64,000 bases of DNA from Streptosporangiaceae bacterium (GCA_030041275.1 JASHOE010000303.1:1-64000), one strand, 5' to 3'; counted from the first letter of the stretch, positions 35,318 through 44,977 are shown. Translations and numbers: made by a program. Notes: generated by a model from the letters alone, not told the origin.

Positions 35318-36265
35318 TCAGCCAGAGGTCACACTGAAGCCGTTGACTTCAAAGTTCCTACCGCCGCCGTACGGAATTTCCATGCCGTATTCGACATCGA
35401 GGATTCCGTTGTCTGCCGTGGTGACGTAACCGAGCGCTTTGAGCTGGCTGATGAGACCCGCAATGTTGATCGTGGCGCTGGTTTCATTTCTCGGTAGCAC
35501 AACGGAAACAGTGCCAGTGACGTTGTTGCCAGCGAACCAGACCTTCGAGCCATCGCTGAGGGTGGCGACCACGGATCCGAGCGGAGTCTGACCGTTGACG
35601 TACGTCCAGATCATCAGCTCCAGATCGTTATTCCAGTTGGCATTGGTGGCAGCCTGAGCCGTCGTCAGCCAGATGTCGTAGTCGTACTCGTAGTCGAGCC
35701 CGCTACTGTCGGCAGGCGGCGTGATGGCGAAGCTCGACGTCAGCGTCGAAGGCAGCGCGGAGTAGAGGATGCTTTGGTCGTCGGGGCCGCCGACCACCTC
35801 GGTAGTTCCCGGGTTGGCGTTCACCGCGATAGTGAATGAACACCGATTGCCGTTTGTTACCTGAATGTCCTCGATTGAATAACCGACGCTGCTCGCGTCA
35901 CCAGACCACGTATTGTCTCGGTACTGACACGAGACATTGCCCACTGGAACCGAGGTAATCGGTGTCGACACCGGTGCTTGCGGCGCTGGAGCGGCCGCCG
36001 GTGGCGCGGCTGTCGAGTGTTTGGGTGCAGGTGATGGTGAAGCAGCCGGAGATGATGCGGAGATAGACGCGTGGGCGTTGGCCTGGGCTTCGCCGGCGAC
36101 CGGCGGGTCGGATTTCACGGACGAACGGTCGGCTTGCGATGCTGGAGCTGCGGTGTGGGCGAGGGACGTTACCAGGACATATCCCACTGCGGCAACTATT
36201 ACGGAGATCACCGCAAGCGCCGCGAACATAGGCTTTCGGCTCGTTTGCTGAGCTCGCCTAGCCAT
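35318..36265 (-). CDS. Membrane-anchored GH12-like protein
   Basis: A 315-residue protein with an N-terminal membrane anchor (about 12-40), a long Ala/Pro/Ser linker (about 45-110) and a GH12-like domain: CQYRDNTWSGDASSVGYS, YEYDYDIWL, LELMIWTYVNGQTPLG (nucleophile-position Glu) and VEYGMEIPYGGG (acid-position Glu). It is a distant paralog of the polysaccharide-island protein at 11,403. It may cut or bind a beta-glucan or the organism's own surface polymer. The start is taken as ATG 36265; a GTG 27 bases upstream is possible. Base composition is lower in GC than its neighbours. Confidence 0.72.
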   Translation of the reverse strand: MARRAQQTSRKPMFAALAVISVIVAAVGYVLVTSLAHTAAPASQADRSSVKSDPPVAGEAQANAHASISASSPAASPSPAPKHSTAAPPAAAPAPQAPVSTPITSVPVGNVSCQYRDNTWSGDASSVGYSIEDIQVTNGNRCSFTIAVNANPGTTEVVGGPDDQSILYSALPSTLTSSFAITPPADSSGLDYEYDYDIWLTTAQAATNANWNNDLELMIWTYVNGQTPLGSVVATLSDGSKVWFAGNNVTGTVSVVLPRNETSATINIAGLISQLKALGYVTTADNGILDVEYGMEIPYGGGRNFEVNGFSVTSG

Positions 36266-36674
36266 GAATATCGCCGCCCGTCCCAGGGTCACTCTGGCGC
36301 AGGTCTCGCACAGCGGACAGGCCCACGACGGCGCTTATGCCGCCGACATCGCGGCCTATCGTCAGTCCCAGGACCTGCACAGACGCAGACACTATGCTGC
36401 TCATCGCCATCTGGCCGCCTGTTTAGGATAAGTTTCGCTTGGCTTTGTCTTTTACCCTGCCGCAAATAGGGAGTAAGCCTGAGCAGGTGGGTCAAAGACT
36501 GGCAAGCGCCGCTGGCTTGGGTAAATCGAGATTAGGCCGCGGTTGGCATGCACGCTGGCACGCCAACGACCGCCGATAGCCGCCTGGTTCGCCTGGTCGA
36601 CTGAGCCCAGGAAGCCGGCGTTCCCGGCCGAATTCCGGACCCGGCCGGGACGTCGGCGGGCAGATAATGGGCTC
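36266..36674. other. Divergent intergenic region before recO
   Basis: About 400 bases. A 55-codon open frame (36264-36431, plus) begins on the start codon of the GH12-like gene but has only moderate codon bias and no ribosome site, so I do not call it. An A/T-richer stretch lies at 36420-36480. No clear promoter pair, hairpin or RNA gene is seen. Confidence 0.45.
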
Positions 36675-37427
36675 GTGGGTAGCTATCGGGACGACGGTAT
36701 CGTGCTGCGCACCCACAAGCTGGGCGAGGCGGACCGGATCGTCACGGTGCTCGGCCGCAAGTCGGGCCGGATCCGCGCCGTCGCCAAGGGTGTGCGGCGC
36801 ACCAAGTCTCGCTTCGGCGGCCGGCTCGAGCCGTTCACCCACGTGGACCTCCTGCTGTACGAGGGCCGGTCCTTGGACGTGATCACCCAGGCGGACACGG
36901 TGCGACCGTACGGCGAGCCGCTCATTGCTGACTACCCCCGGTACACGGCCGGCACGGCGATGCTCGAGACGGCCGAGAAGCTCACCCCGGTGGAGAAGGA
37001 GCCCTCGCTGCGGCAGTTCCTGCTGCTCGTCGGCGGCTTGCGAGCGCTCACCGCGGGGGAGCACGAGCCGCGACTGGTGCTTGACGCGTTCCTGCTGCGA
37101 TCGCTCGCGGTAGCCGGCTACCCGCCGGCGCTGACCGAGTGCGCGGTGTGCGGCACTACCGCAGCCGAGGCGCAGCCGTCCGGCGGGCTGCGGGCGTTTG
37201 GGCTGGCCGCGGGTGGTCTGACCTGCCAAAAGTGCCGGGTGCCTGGCTCGGCGACGCCGTCGGTGGCGACCATGGGCCTGATGGATGCGCTGCTGCGGGG
37301 TGACTGGGCGGTCGCCGACGTCAGCGAGCGGAGGCACCGAGTAGAGTGCAGCGGCCTGACGGCTGCCTATCTGCAGTGGCACCTGGAGCACTCGATCAGG
37401 TCGTTGAAGCATGTGGAGCACGCGTGA
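36675..37427 (+). CDS. recO: DNA repair protein RecO
   Basis: A 250-residue RecO: OB-fold N-terminus (YRDDGIVLRTHKLGEADRIVTVLGRKSGRIRAVAKGVRRTKSRFGG) and a zinc-binding middle (CAVCGTT ... CQKC), then the C-terminal helical domain. It helps RecR load RecA onto single-stranded DNA. The GTG at 36675 is the family's usual start; the frame is open upstream without coding signal. UppS follows after 55 bases. Confidence 0.95.
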   Translation: MGSYRDDGIVLRTHKLGEADRIVTVLGRKSGRIRAVAKGVRRTKSRFGGRLEPFTHVDLLLYEGRSLDVITQADTVRPYGEPLIADYPRYTAGTAMLETAEKLTPVEKEPSLRQFLLLVGGLRALTAGEHEPRLVLDAFLLRSLAVAGYPPALTECAVCGTTAAEAQPSGGLRAFGLAAGGLTCQKCRVPGSATPSVATMGLMDALLRGDWAVADVSERRHRVECSGLTAAYLQWHLEHSIRSLKHVEHA

Positions 37428-37482
37428 GGGCAACGCGGCCGCGCCCCGCGCGAGAATCGCCGACCAGGAGGACGCCTAGCCG

Positions 37483-38274
37483 ATGAACCGCCCGGTCGCC
37501 CCGCCGTACCCGCACCCGGCAGGGGCACAGCCGCCCAAGATCCCTGGCGAGCTCGTTCCGCGGCACGTGGCACTCGTCATGGATGGCAACGGCCGGTGGG
37601 CGAAGAAACGGGGGCTGCCACGGACCGAGGGTCACAAGGCCGGCGAGTACGCGCTGTTCGACGTCATCATGGGCGCGATCGAGCTCGGCATCCCGTACCT
37701 GTCGGCGTACGCGTTCTCCACCGAGAACTGGCGCCGATCGCCCGAGGAGGTCCGCTTCCTCATGGGCTTCAACCGGGACGTGATCCGCCGGCGGCGAGAC
37801 CAGCTGAACTCGATGGGGGTCAGGATCCGGTGGGCTGGCCGACGGCAGCGGCTATGGCGCAGCGTCATCTCGGAGCTGGAGGACGCGGAGCGAATGACCG
37901 TCGGCAACGACGTGCTGACGCTCCAGTTCTGTGTCAACTACGGCGGCCAGGCGGAAATCGCCGATGCCGCGAAGGCGCTGGCCTTTGACGTCGCGGCCGG
38001 AAAGCTCAGCCCGGACAAGGTAAGCGAGAAGGTGCTGCGCCGCTACCTGGACGAGCCGGAGATCCCGGACGTCGACCTGTTCATCCGGTCGTCGGGGGAG
38101 CAGCGGTTCTCCAACTTCCTGCTCTGGCAGTCCGCGTACGCCGAGATGGTGTTTCTCGACACGCTGTTCCCCGACTTCGACCGGCGGCACCTGTGGCACG
38201 CCTGCGAGATCTTCGCCAGCCGCGACCGCCGCTACGGCGGCGCGGTGCCCAACCCGCCGCCTACCGCCCCCTAG
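37483..38274 (+). CDS. uppS: Isoprenyl transferase (undecaprenyl/decaprenyl diphosphate synthase type)
   Basis: A 263-residue cis-prenyltransferase with [16 protein letters not shown] (catalytic Asp34), [10 protein letters not shown], and the C-terminal [20 protein letters not shown]. It makes the polyprenyl diphosphate that carries cell-wall and polysaccharide intermediates, including those of the island upstream. Start ATG 37483. Its 3' end overlaps a convergent monooxygenase gene by 14 bases. Confidence 0.95.
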   Translation: MNRPVAPPYPHPAGAQPPKIPGELVPRHVALVMDGNGRWAKKRGLPRTEGHKAGEYALFDVIMGAIELGIPYLSAYAFSTENWRRSPEEVRFLMGFNRDVIRRRRDQLNSMGVRIRWAGRRQRLWRSVISELEDAERMTVGNDVLTLQFCVNYGGQAEIADAAKALAFDVAAGKLSPDKVSEKVLRRYLDEPEIPDVDLFIRSSGEQRFSNFLLWQSAYAEMVFLDTLFPDFDRRHLWHACEIFASRDRRYGGAVPNPPPTAP

Positions 38275-39898
38275 CCAGCCACCTTCGACGTCCCGGAAGC
38301 CTCGGCAGTTTCGCCGCCTCGGCCGGCGCCGCTCTTGCGCACCACGCCTGCAGCGCCGCGGCCAGCCCAGCCACCGGGTCGGCGGCGCCCGGCCCGCTTG
38401 CCCACGCTACGTAGCCGTCCGGGCGGACCAGCATCCCGTCCGCCGGCGGGGGTCCGGACAGCGGCTTGGAGATCAGGAGGGTAACGGGGCCGTCCCAGCC
38501 AGTCGCAGCGGCAACGACGCGGCCGTCCGAGGTGAAATCCAGCAGCACCGGCCGGGCCGGCCGCATCAGCTCGGCAACACTCGTCCGCCCCTCGGCCGTG
38601 CGCAGGCGCAGGTCAGGGGCAAGCCGGCCGGTCAGGGTGTGTGGTTCCTGGGTCGGCTGGCCAGGTCCGGCCATGTTGTATCGCACGTCCGAGCCGGCGA
38701 TCAGCTCACCGACGTGCCGCTGCGGCTCTGCGAACTCCAGCAGTTCGCCGAGCAGTTCGCGCATCGCCCGGGTATACGGGTCGTCCGCCTGCAACGCGCG
38801 CTGCGCCCTGCTCTGCAAGAGGCTGCGCTGTCCCGCCGTGTGCCGCTCGGCGTGGTAGCTGTCCAGCAGCCCTGCTGGCGCGCCACCGCGCACCTCGGCG
38901 GCCAGCTTCCAGCCCAGGTTCAGAGCGTCGAGAAGGCCCGCGTTAATTGAGCCGCCCTGGCCGAAGACGTGCGCTGCGTCGCCCGCCAGCAGGATCCGGC
39001 CCTCGCGGTACCGGTCGGCCTGCCGGCTGTTACCAGCCAGCCTGGTCAGCCAGCTCGCATCGTTCATCGGCAACTCGGCCCCCAGCACCCGACGCACACT
39101 GGCCCGCAGCTCATCGAGTGTCATCGGCGCAGCCAGGTCAGCGTCGGGCTGTTCTTCGTGGGTGGACACGATGTAGGCGTCCCTCGGCGCTGTCTTGTCG
39201 AGACTCGCCTGGGGTGAGAGCGTGTACATGCCCCGCGGCGTGGTGACCTGCCGCATCATGGGGAGCCGCCCGGCGCCTGGCACGTCGAGCTCGCCGGTGC
39301 CGCGCACGATGAGGTCCTTGGGAACGCGCACCCGGCCGATTCGAGCCACCGCGCCGGACGTGAGACCGGGGAAGTCGATTCCGGCCAGCTTGCGGACCGC
39401 GCTGTGTGCCCCGTCGCAGCCAGCCACGTACCCGGCGCGCAGCCGGTAGCTGCCGTCCGGCCCTGTCACCTCGACCGTCACGCCATCGTCGTGCTGGGAA
39501 AACCCGGTCAGCTCGTGTCCGCGGCGCACCGTGCCGCCGAGCTGTCCGAGCCGCTCCGCGAGCTTCCGCTCGACCTGCCGCTGTGGCAGCGCAAGGACCT
39601 GCAGCGGGCTGACCGCCAGCCGTGAGAACGTGAGCTGCAGCGGGCCGAAGAAGAACTGCGGCACCGGGCCGGCGAACGTGGCCTCGGCGCGCAGCGGCTC
39701 TAGCAGGCCCCGATAGTCGAGCACGGGCACGATGAGGCCGAAGATCCCGTTGCCCTTCGGAATCTCGCTGACGTCTGGCAGCTGCTCGAGTACGACGGGA
39801 GTGACGCCGCCTAGACACAGCTCGATGGCCAGCATGAGCCCGGTCGGCCCGGCCCCTGCGATCACGACGTCGGTGGTCGGCTCCACGTCCCTGCTCAC
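38261..39898 (-). CDS. FAD-dependent aromatic/drug monooxygenase
   Basis: A 545-residue class A flavoprotein hydroxylase with GAGPTG (FAD-binding), [11 protein letters not shown] (the DG motif) and [16 protein letters not shown] (second FAD site). The C-terminal thioredoxin-like part (about 400-545) is typical of phenol-hydroxylase/rifampin-monooxygenase relatives. The substrate is unknown; rifampin-type drugs or aromatic polyketides are possible. The GTG start at 39898 lies only about 8 bases after the -10 of a promoter overlaid with two palindromes, so the message may be leaderless and the gene ligand-regulated. Confidence 0.88.
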   Translation of the reverse strand: MSRDVEPTTDVVIAGAGPTGLMLAIELCLGGVTPVVLEQLPDVSEIPKGNGIFGLIVPVLDYRGLLEPLRAEATFAGPVPQFFFGPLQLTFSRLAVSPLQVLALPQRQVERKLAERLGQLGGTVRRGHELTGFSQHDDGVTVEVTGPDGSYRLRAGYVAGCDGAHSAVRKLAGIDFPGLTSGAVARIGRVRVPKDLIVRGTGELDVPGAGRLPMMRQVTTPRGMYTLSPQASLDKTAPRDAYIVSTHEEQPDADLAAPMTLDELRASVRRVLGAELPMNDASWLTRLAGNSRQADRYREGRILLAGDAAHVFGQGGSINAGLLDALNLGWKLAAEVRGGAPAGLLDSYHAERHTAGQRSLLQSRAQRALQADDPYTRAMRELLGELLEFAEPQRHVGELIAGSDVRYNMAGPGQPTQEPHTLTGRLAPDLRLRTAEGRTSVAELMRPARPVLLDFTSDGRVVAAATGWDGPVTLLISKPLSGPPPADGMLVRPDGYVAWASGPGAADPVAGLAAALQAWCARAAPAEAAKLPRLPGRRRWLARGR

Positions 39899-39901
39899 AG
39901 C

Positions 39902-39945
39902 GTCAACCTATATTGACGCCAGAAGGCTTGTCAACCAACGTTGAC
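39902..39945 (-). promoter_or_regulatory. Monooxygenase promoter with two overlapping palindromic operators
   Basis: Two GTCAA-N6-TTGAC palindromes lie at 39902-39917 and 39930-39945, 28 bases apart centre to centre. On the minus strand TTGACA (39929-39934) and TATAGG (39907-39912), 16 bases apart, look like a -35 and -10. The first hexamer lies largely in one palindrome, the second in the centre of the other. Binding of a TetR- or MarR-type dimer would block RNA polymerase. No regulator gene is adjacent. Confidence 0.65.
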
Positions 39946-39965
39946 GTGACGTCGATTCCGCTGAC

Positions 39966-40020
39966 CCTCGCCCTGCATTCCTCGCCCTGCATTCCTCGCC
40001 CTGCATTCCTCGCCCCTGCC
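39966..40020. repeat. 14-nt tandem repeat, three copies plus partial
   Basis: CCTCGCCCTGCATT starts at 39966, 39980 and 39994 without a mismatch, then a partial fourth unit follows to 40020. It is non-coding and lies upstream of the monooxygenase promoter. Confidence 0.9.
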
Positions 40021-40125
40021 TCAGCCATGCCCAGCGCAGCCCCGGCGAGCCAGCCCGAGCTCAGTCACGGCGAGCCGGGCTAGCCCAGCTCAGCTCCGGC
40101 GGGCCAGCTCGGCGAACCAGCTAAG

Positions 40126-40232
40126 CCCCGGCCTGGCGGAACCCCGGCCCACCCCCGGCCTGGCGGAACCCGGCCCACCCCGGCCTGGCGGAACCCGGCC
40201 CACCCCGGCCTGGCGGAACCCGGCCCACCCCC
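40126..40232. repeat. 25-27-nt tandem repeat, four copies
   Basis: The core GGCCTGGCGGAA starts at 40130, 40157, 40182 and 40207, with units of 27, 25 and 25 bases containing CCCGGCCCA. The sequence between this and the 14-nt array is also loosely repetitive (CCAGCTC-like). No gene is supported across it. Confidence 0.88.
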
Positions 40233-40239
40233 GGCCGTC

Positions 40240-40302
40240 GGCATGATGATCTTCATGGGTGGACGATTGGTACTGCTAGAGCGATAGCAATCTTCCACCC
40301 AT
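40240..40302. repeat. 63-nt direct repeat with internal 48-nt imperfect palindrome, copy 1
   Basis: It begins GGCATGATGATCTTC and contains a palindrome from 40255 to 40302 whose outer arms are ATGGGTGGA and TCCACCCAT, followed by GATTG/CAATC. The base composition (about 50% GC) differs from the surroundings. Copy 2 is 96 bases downstream with one base change. Confidence 0.9.
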
Positions 40303-40335
40303 CCACGTTTCGGCCTGCCCCAGGCTGGCGACCCC

Positions 40336-40398
40336 GGCATGATGATCTTTATGGGTGGACGATTGGTACTGCTAGAGCGATAGCAATCTTCCACCCAT
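40336..40398. repeat. 63-nt direct repeat with internal 48-nt imperfect palindrome, copy 2
   Basis: Identical to copy 1 except T for C at the last base before the palindrome (40350). The palindrome spans 40351-40398. The pair looks like a REP- or MITE-like element carried in duplicate; a structured RNA is the alternative. Confidence 0.9.
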
Positions 40399-40466
40399 GG
40401 GGGCCGCGGCCATGGTGCGCGGTCATCACGGGCGGCAAGGGCGTCCCTGCGGCCGCTGGCGGGTGG

Positions 40467-40500
40467 TCGATCTTGCTAATGCGTCGATCTTGCTAATGCG
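40467..40500. repeat. 17-nt perfect tandem duplication
   Basis: TCGATCTTGCTAATGCG occurs at 40467-40483 and again at 40484-40500. It lies just upstream of a small putative gene, in the same repeat-rich intergenic block. Confidence 0.9.
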
Positions 40501-40517
40501 TGGCGCGGACGCCGTTC

Positions 40518-40670
40518 ATGTTCATGGGCCGCATCGCTGTGACCCGGCGGATCCTGGTCGTCCTCACGCCAGGCGGCCCGCCGGTCGGTGCCGCGGACCT
40601 CGGGTTGCTGATCGAGATGATCGCCGTCTTCGTGGCCGGCCTGATCGCGGTCAGCATCGTGGAGAAGTGA
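40518..40670 (+). CDS. Putative 50-residue membrane peptide
   Basis: An ATG at 40518 opens a 50-codon frame ending in TGA at 40668-40670. About 47 of 50 codons end in G or C, as in real genes here. The product is basic at the N-terminus and has one likely membrane helix near its C-terminus ([19 protein letters not shown]). There is no ribosome site and I recognise no family. A GTG 7 codons in is an alternative start. Confidence 0.45.
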   Translation: MFMGRIAVTRRILVVLTPGGPPVGAADLGLLIEMIAVFVAGLIAVSIVEK

Positions 40671-40699
40671 GCCGACCACGACCCCACCGGGTCACCGAT

Positions 40700-41053
40700 T
40701 TAGCGGGCGGCCTGGTAACCAGCGACGGCGAGCAGGCCAACAATCACCAGCACCCGGCCGGCCTGCCCGCTTGCGGCCAGCCGCGGCCAGGACAGGGCAG
40801 CCAGCCAGCCGAGCACGGCCGCGACGCCGAGCAGGGCGATCGCCCCGATCGGTCCTTTGACGGCCAGACCGACGACCAGCAGCACCGCGAGCACCACTGG
40901 CGGCACCCAGCGGGGGAGCTGATGGAGGTACAGCAGGGGCTTGGCGCTGCGCCGTTCCGCCGATTGCCTGGCCGTCGACGCGTTGGGCGTGTACAGGGTG
41001 CTGCCCTTCGGCAGCGGCCGGACGCGCCGCCTGCCTTGCCGGTTCGTGCTCAC
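40700..41053 (-). CDS. DUF6703-type small membrane protein
   Basis: A 117-residue protein with a basic N-terminus ([22 protein letters not shown]) and three hydrophobic segments (about 49-65, 69-87 and 98-115), with [20 protein letters not shown] and [10 protein letters not shown]. The same kind of protein sits next to glyS in Streptomyces-like genomes, as I recall. It is divergent from glyS across 243 bases. Function unknown. Confidence 0.75.
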   Translation of the reverse strand: MSTNRQGRRRVRPLPKGSTLYTPNASTARQSAERRSAKPLLYLHQLPRWVPPVVLAVLLVVGLAVKGPIGAIALLGVAAVLGWLAALSWPRLAASGQAGRVLVIVGLLAVAGYQAAR

Positions 41054-41296
41054 GCTCGTTCCCCCTGGCCAGCGTCGCTGGCCTTGCTACAGGCGCGCGT
41101 CCTGGTCGGCACGCGCCGCTGTCAGGCTACCCGCGGCGGCCACCGGCGGAGGCTCGCCTGTGCCGAGGGCAGCACGGGGAAACTGGTGCGACGTCGCCGC
41201 TGGCCTGCGGATAGGCTGGGCCCACCGCCGCTGCCCTGCCCAGGGTTGCGCATGTCACAGCAGGCCACCGACCGCCAGCCGGATGGAGAAACAGTC

Positions 41297-42685
41297 ATGG
41301 CACGACGCAGCGATCGCATGGAAACCATCGTCAGCTTGTCGAAGCGGCGGGGCATCGTCTACCCGTCGAGTGAGATCTACGGCGGCCTGCGGGCTGCGTG
41401 GGACTACGGCCCGCTGGGCGTGGAGATCAAGAACAACATCAAGCGCCAGTGGTGGCGGTCGATGGTGCAGGCTCGCGACGACATCGTCGGGATCGACTCC
41501 AGCGTCATCCTCGCGACGGAGGTCTGGCAGGCCAGCGGGCACGTCACCCAGTTCACCGATCCGCTGACGGAGTGCCAGTCGTGCCACTTCCGGTTCCGTG
41601 CTGACCACCTGATCGAGGCGTACGAGGAGAAGCACGGCAGCGCGCCTGAGCATGGACTGGCGGATCTGTCCTGCCCGCACTGCGGGACCAAGGGAGCGTT
41701 TACCGAGCCGCGGATGTTCAACGGCATGCTGCGCACCTACCTGGGCGCCACGGAAGACGAGTCCGGCCTGGCTTACCTGCGGCCGGAGACCGCGCAGGGC
41801 ATCTTCATCAACTACCGGAACGTGCTGCAGACTTCTCGCAAGAAGGTGCCGTTCGGCATCGGCCAGATCGGCAAGTCGTTCCGGAACGAGATCACGCCAG
41901 GGAACTTCATCTTCCGCACCCGCGAGTTCGAGCAGATGGAGATGGAGTTCTTCGTCCGGCCGGGCACCGACGAGGAGTGGCACGACTACTGGCTCGACAC
42001 GAGGGAGGCGTGGTTCCTCGACCTTGGCCTGAGCAAGGAGAATCTGCGCCGCCACGAGCACTCGCCGGAGAAGCGGTCGTTCTATTCCAAGCGGACGGTC
42101 GACCTGGAGTACCGGTTCGACTTTCCCGGCCGGGAGTGGGACGAGCTGGAGGGGATCGCGAACCGAACGGACTACGACCTCGGGGTGCACGCCAAGGCGT
42201 CAGGTGCGGACATGACCTACCTCGACCCGGAGACCAGCGAGCGCTACATCCCGTACGTCATCGAGCCAGCGGTCGGAGTCGACCGCTCGATGCTCGCGTT
42301 CCTGCTCGAGGCGTATGCGGAGGATGAGGCGCCCGACGCGCAGGGCAAGATGGAAAAGCGCACCGTCATGCGGCTGAACTACCGGCTGGCCCCTGTGAAG
42401 GTGGCCGTCTTGCCGCTGTCCAGGAACGCCGACCTGTCGCCCAAGGCGAAGGACATCGCCACGGCGCTGCGGCAGCACTGGAACTGCGACTTCGACGACG
42501 CTAGCGCGATCGGCCGCCGGTACCGTCGTCAGGACGAGATCGGTACTCCCTACTGCATCACCGTCGACTTCGACTCGCTGCAGGACCAGGCCGTGACCGT
42601 TCGCGAGCGCGACTCGATGATGCAAGAGCGGATCGGCATCGACGGCCTGGTTCCCTACCTGTCTGAACGGCTCGCCGGCTGCTGA
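41297..42685 (+). CDS. glyS: Glycine--tRNA ligase (alpha2, class II)
   Basis: A 462-residue enzyme with the alpha2-type features: [18 protein letters not shown], the [13 protein letters not shown] motif, zinc-like CQSCHFRFR ... [33 protein letters not shown], and the C-terminal anticodon-binding domain ([11 protein letters not shown]). It charges tRNA-Gly in the cytoplasm. The ATG at 41297 has GGAGAA 6 bases upstream; the frame is open much further 5' but overlaps the repeat block and is not coding there. Confidence 0.97.
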   Translation: MARRSDRMETIVSLSKRRGIVYPSSEIYGGLRAAWDYGPLGVEIKNNIKRQWWRSMVQARDDIVGIDSSVILATEVWQASGHVTQFTDPLTECQSCHFRFRADHLIEAYEEKHGSAPEHGLADLSCPHCGTKGAFTEPRMFNGMLRTYLGATEDESGLAYLRPETAQGIFINYRNVLQTSRKKVPFGIGQIGKSFRNEITPGNFIFRTREFEQMEMEFFVRPGTDEEWHDYWLDTREAWFLDLGLSKENLRRHEHSPEKRSFYSKRTVDLEYRFDFPGREWDELEGIANRTDYDLGVHAKASGADMTYLDPETSERYIPYVIEPAVGVDRSMLAFLLEAYAEDEAPDAQGKMEKRTVMRLNYRLAPVKVAVLPLSRNADLSPKAKDIATALRQHWNCDFDDASAIGRRYRRQDEIGTPYCITVDFDSLQDQAVTVRERDSMMQERIGIDGLVPYLSERLAGC

Positions 42686-42718
42686 GACAAGCGGCGAGCG
42701 GACAGTTGCCTTGATCGG

Positions 42719-43597
42719 CTAGCCGAGCTGCCCCGCAGCCTGATCGACCAACCCCGCGAGCACCGCGTCGGTCAGGTCGTCGACGCCCGCCGAGCCGGGA
42801 AGCCGTGGCGAGCGACGGTAGATCTCAGCCGCTGCCTCGTGGAAGCCATCCGGCAGGCCGGCATCGGCCATGGTGTGCGCGATCTCCTCCATCTCGCCGA
42901 CCCAGCGCCAGCCCTTCGTGACGGCGGCCCTGGCTGATCGCTGGACCTGGTCGGCGAGCCGTGGCTGGGACTGCGCCCACTCGGCGAGCAGCGTCTCCTC
43001 GACGCCTTCGGCTCGCGCGAGCGCGCGCGCAGCGAGCAGGAGCGCCGAGCTCCCCTTGGTCCAGGCTGCGTAGGCCATCTTGACGGCCGACGCGGCCGTC
43101 GGAGCCCCTGCGACGATCCGCGCCGCCAGCGGCGTCCCGGCGAAAAGATCGTGCACGTGGCGCACCGCGGGCTCGTCGTCGCCGGACAGATACAGCCGGG
43201 CAGCGCCCGGCGTGGTTGGCGGCGAGCCGATGATGCCGCCGTCGACATACCGGCCGCCACCCGCGGCGATGAGCTCGGCGACCCGCCGCGCGGTGCCGGG
43301 TGCGATCGCGTTGGCGTCCACATACACGCCGGCGAATCCGTGCACGGCCCACGCGACGTCGAGCGCCGCGTGCGGCGGGCAGACCGAGAGGATCACGCTG
43401 GCCTGGGCCGCCAGCTCGCGCGGCGTGCCGACGTTGGCGAGGCCTGCCGCCTTGGCCCGGTCGGCTGTCTCTGCGCTGCGTCCCTCGGCGGCCCAGAGCA
43501 CGTCCAGCCCGCGGCCGGTGAGGCACTGTCCGACCGCAGCGCCCATCTCGCCGGGATTCAGCAGACCGATGATCGTTCGCTGTGTCATGGCTGCCAT
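42719..43597 (-). CDS. NAD(P)-binding 6-phosphogluconate-dehydrogenase-like protein
   Basis: A 292-residue beta-hydroxyacid dehydrogenase relative: IIGLLNPGEMGAAVGQ (Rossmann GxxGxG variant), VDGGIIGSPP and KMAYAAWTKGSSALL, the last holding the catalytic Lys region. The C-terminal half matches the phosphogluconate-dehydrogenase-like (DUF1932) domain. Substrate unknown. Start at ATG 43597 or 43588. It is convergent with glyS. Confidence 0.82.
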   Translation of the reverse strand: MAAMTQRTIIGLLNPGEMGAAVGQCLTGRGLDVLWAAEGRSAETADRAKAAGLANVGTPRELAAQASVILSVCPPHAALDVAWAVHGFAGVYVDANAIAPGTARRVAELIAAGGGRYVDGGIIGSPPTTPGAARLYLSGDDEPAVRHVHDLFAGTPLAARIVAGAPTAASAVKMAYAAWTKGSSALLLAARALARAEGVEETLLAEWAQSQPRLADQVQRSARAAVTKGWRWVGEMEEIAHTMADAGLPDGFHEAAAEIYRRSPRLPGSAGVDDLTDAVLAGLVDQAAGQLG

Positions 43598-43645
43598 TGT
43601 CGGCGGTGACAGTCCGCTCGACCAGCCGGATCTGCCGCAGCGAGG

Positions 43646-44977
43646 TCACCAGACGACTGCGGGGACTTCGGGCTGGTCGGCCAGCGGCAGCAGCGTCAAC
43701 TGCCCTGTTGTGAGAACTGACACCCGATTCAAGTAGGGCAACGCGGATTCGGTGATGAGCTCGCTGCCCGACGCGCTGCTCCACAGAACCTGCTGGGTGA
43801 GGGGATTCGTGCTGGCCATGTTCTGCTCGTCGAGCATCCTGAGCAGCGCACCCGTGCGGGTCGAGAACTCGGCGAATCCCACCTGAATGTCTGACGGCTG
43901 AACAGAAACCGTGCTGATCGGACCTGGGGTTGATCGCGCCGGTTTCACGGCCCCCGTCCCGGACGGCAGCCAGCTAACCGGGCACACAATCGCGCTGCCA
44001 TCGGGCGTGATCATCGCGTCGCCCGCGCAGCTCTCCGGGCGTTGCGGAACCACGAGGTGGCTGTCGGCTAGCAGGGACCCAGGGGCGCCCGCGACGTTCA
44101 GGAGCTCGACGCCGGGCGTCGGGCCCGACCAGTCGTAGGCGAGCGTGCTGCCGTCGGCGGTCCATGACAGCCCCTGCATATCGACCATGTTCTGGGCACC
44201 GGCCGCGCCGCCCAGGGTTGAGTTGGGGGCGTGTGCTGTCCAGGTCCGCGCCGCCCCAGTGGTGAGGGAGTAGACGGTGATCTGCTGCGTGGTGATGCCC
44301 CCTTGGATTGCTACCGCCAGCAGCGACCCATCCGGCGCGAGGGATAGGCCAGCGACCTGCTCGGACGCCGGGATCGCCGGGATAGGCAGCCGCGTCAGCG
44401 CAGGCCGCGCGTCACCCGGAACGAAGCGCAGCAGGAAGAACGCCACCTGGCCGGAGTTGATGCCAACCGCATAGGGGGTGTCGGTCGGCTGCCAGGTCTC
44501 TGCCGCGAGCACGAAGGTCCGATCGTCCGCGGCGGCTGTCCCGCCAATGAACGTTCCGTAGGGAGCCGGCGGCGAGATCGCTGCCAGTATCTTGCCGGAG
44601 GCGGTGTCATCGATCGCCGCGTGCAGCGGATTGTCGTAGTACGGATTGCCTGTTCCCGTCAGTTCGAGGAAGTACGGCGGGAGCGGCTGCGGCGTGGCAG
44701 CCTCCTGGCTCGGGTCTGGCCGGACCGACTGCCGTGCTGCCCCGGCGGCACGGCCGTGCGGGCGGGAGTGGGCCGCCAGCGCAGCGGACGCCACTACGAC
44801 AGCCGCGACGGCGGCCGCCGCGGAGAGGGCTGTCAGGGTGCGGCTGGTGCCGCGCCAGGTGTGGCTGTGGCGCGCCGGGATGTCGCCAGCCAGGTCGAGC
44901 GCTGGCAGGCTCTCGGGCGGAACCTCTTCGGCTGTCTCTCGCAGTGCGGTGCGGAGCCGCTCCTCCAGGATGGTCAT
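43646..44977 (-). CDS. Membrane-anchored extracytoplasmic beta-propeller protein, partner of sigma factor
   Basis: A 443-residue protein with a cytoplasmic N-terminus (about 1-45), a membrane helix (about 48-70), and an external part with WD40/TolB-like blades (LSLAPDGSLLAVAI, LSWTADGSTLAYDW). It starts 3 bases after the sigma factor stop, the position usual for an anti-sigma partner. No ZAS zinc motif (HxxxCxxC) is present, so it would be an atypical anti-sigma or a sensor. Confidence 0.72.
   Translation of the reverse strand: MTILEERLRTALRETAEEVPPESLPALDLAGDIPARHSHTWRGTSRTLTALSAAAAVAAVVVASAALAAHSRPHGRAAGAARQSVRPDPSQEAATPQPLPPYFLELTGTGNPYYDNPLHAAIDDTASGKILAAISPPAPYGTFIGGTAAADDRTFVLAAETWQPTDTPYAVGINSGQVAFFLLRFVPGDARPALTRLPIPAIPASEQVAGLSLAPDGSLLAVAIQGGITTQQITVYSLTTGAARTWTAHAPNSTLGGAAGAQNMVDMQGLSWTADGSTLAYDWSGPTPGVELLNVAGAPGSLLADSHLVVPQRPESCAGDAMITPDGSAIVCPVSWLPSGTGAVKPARSTPGPISTVSVQPSDIQVGFAEFSTRTGALLRMLDEQNMASTNPLTQQVLWSSASGSELITESALPYLNRVSVLTTGQLTLLPLADQPEVPAVVW

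Noticed and set aside
36264..36431. 55-codon open frame head-on with the GH12-like gene
   Set aside because: It begins on the start codon of that gene, has no ribosome site, and codon bias falls off in its second half.
40080..40394. 104-codon minus-strand frame through the repeat block
   Set aside because: The product simply mirrors the DNA repeats; the underlying elements are better described as non-coding.
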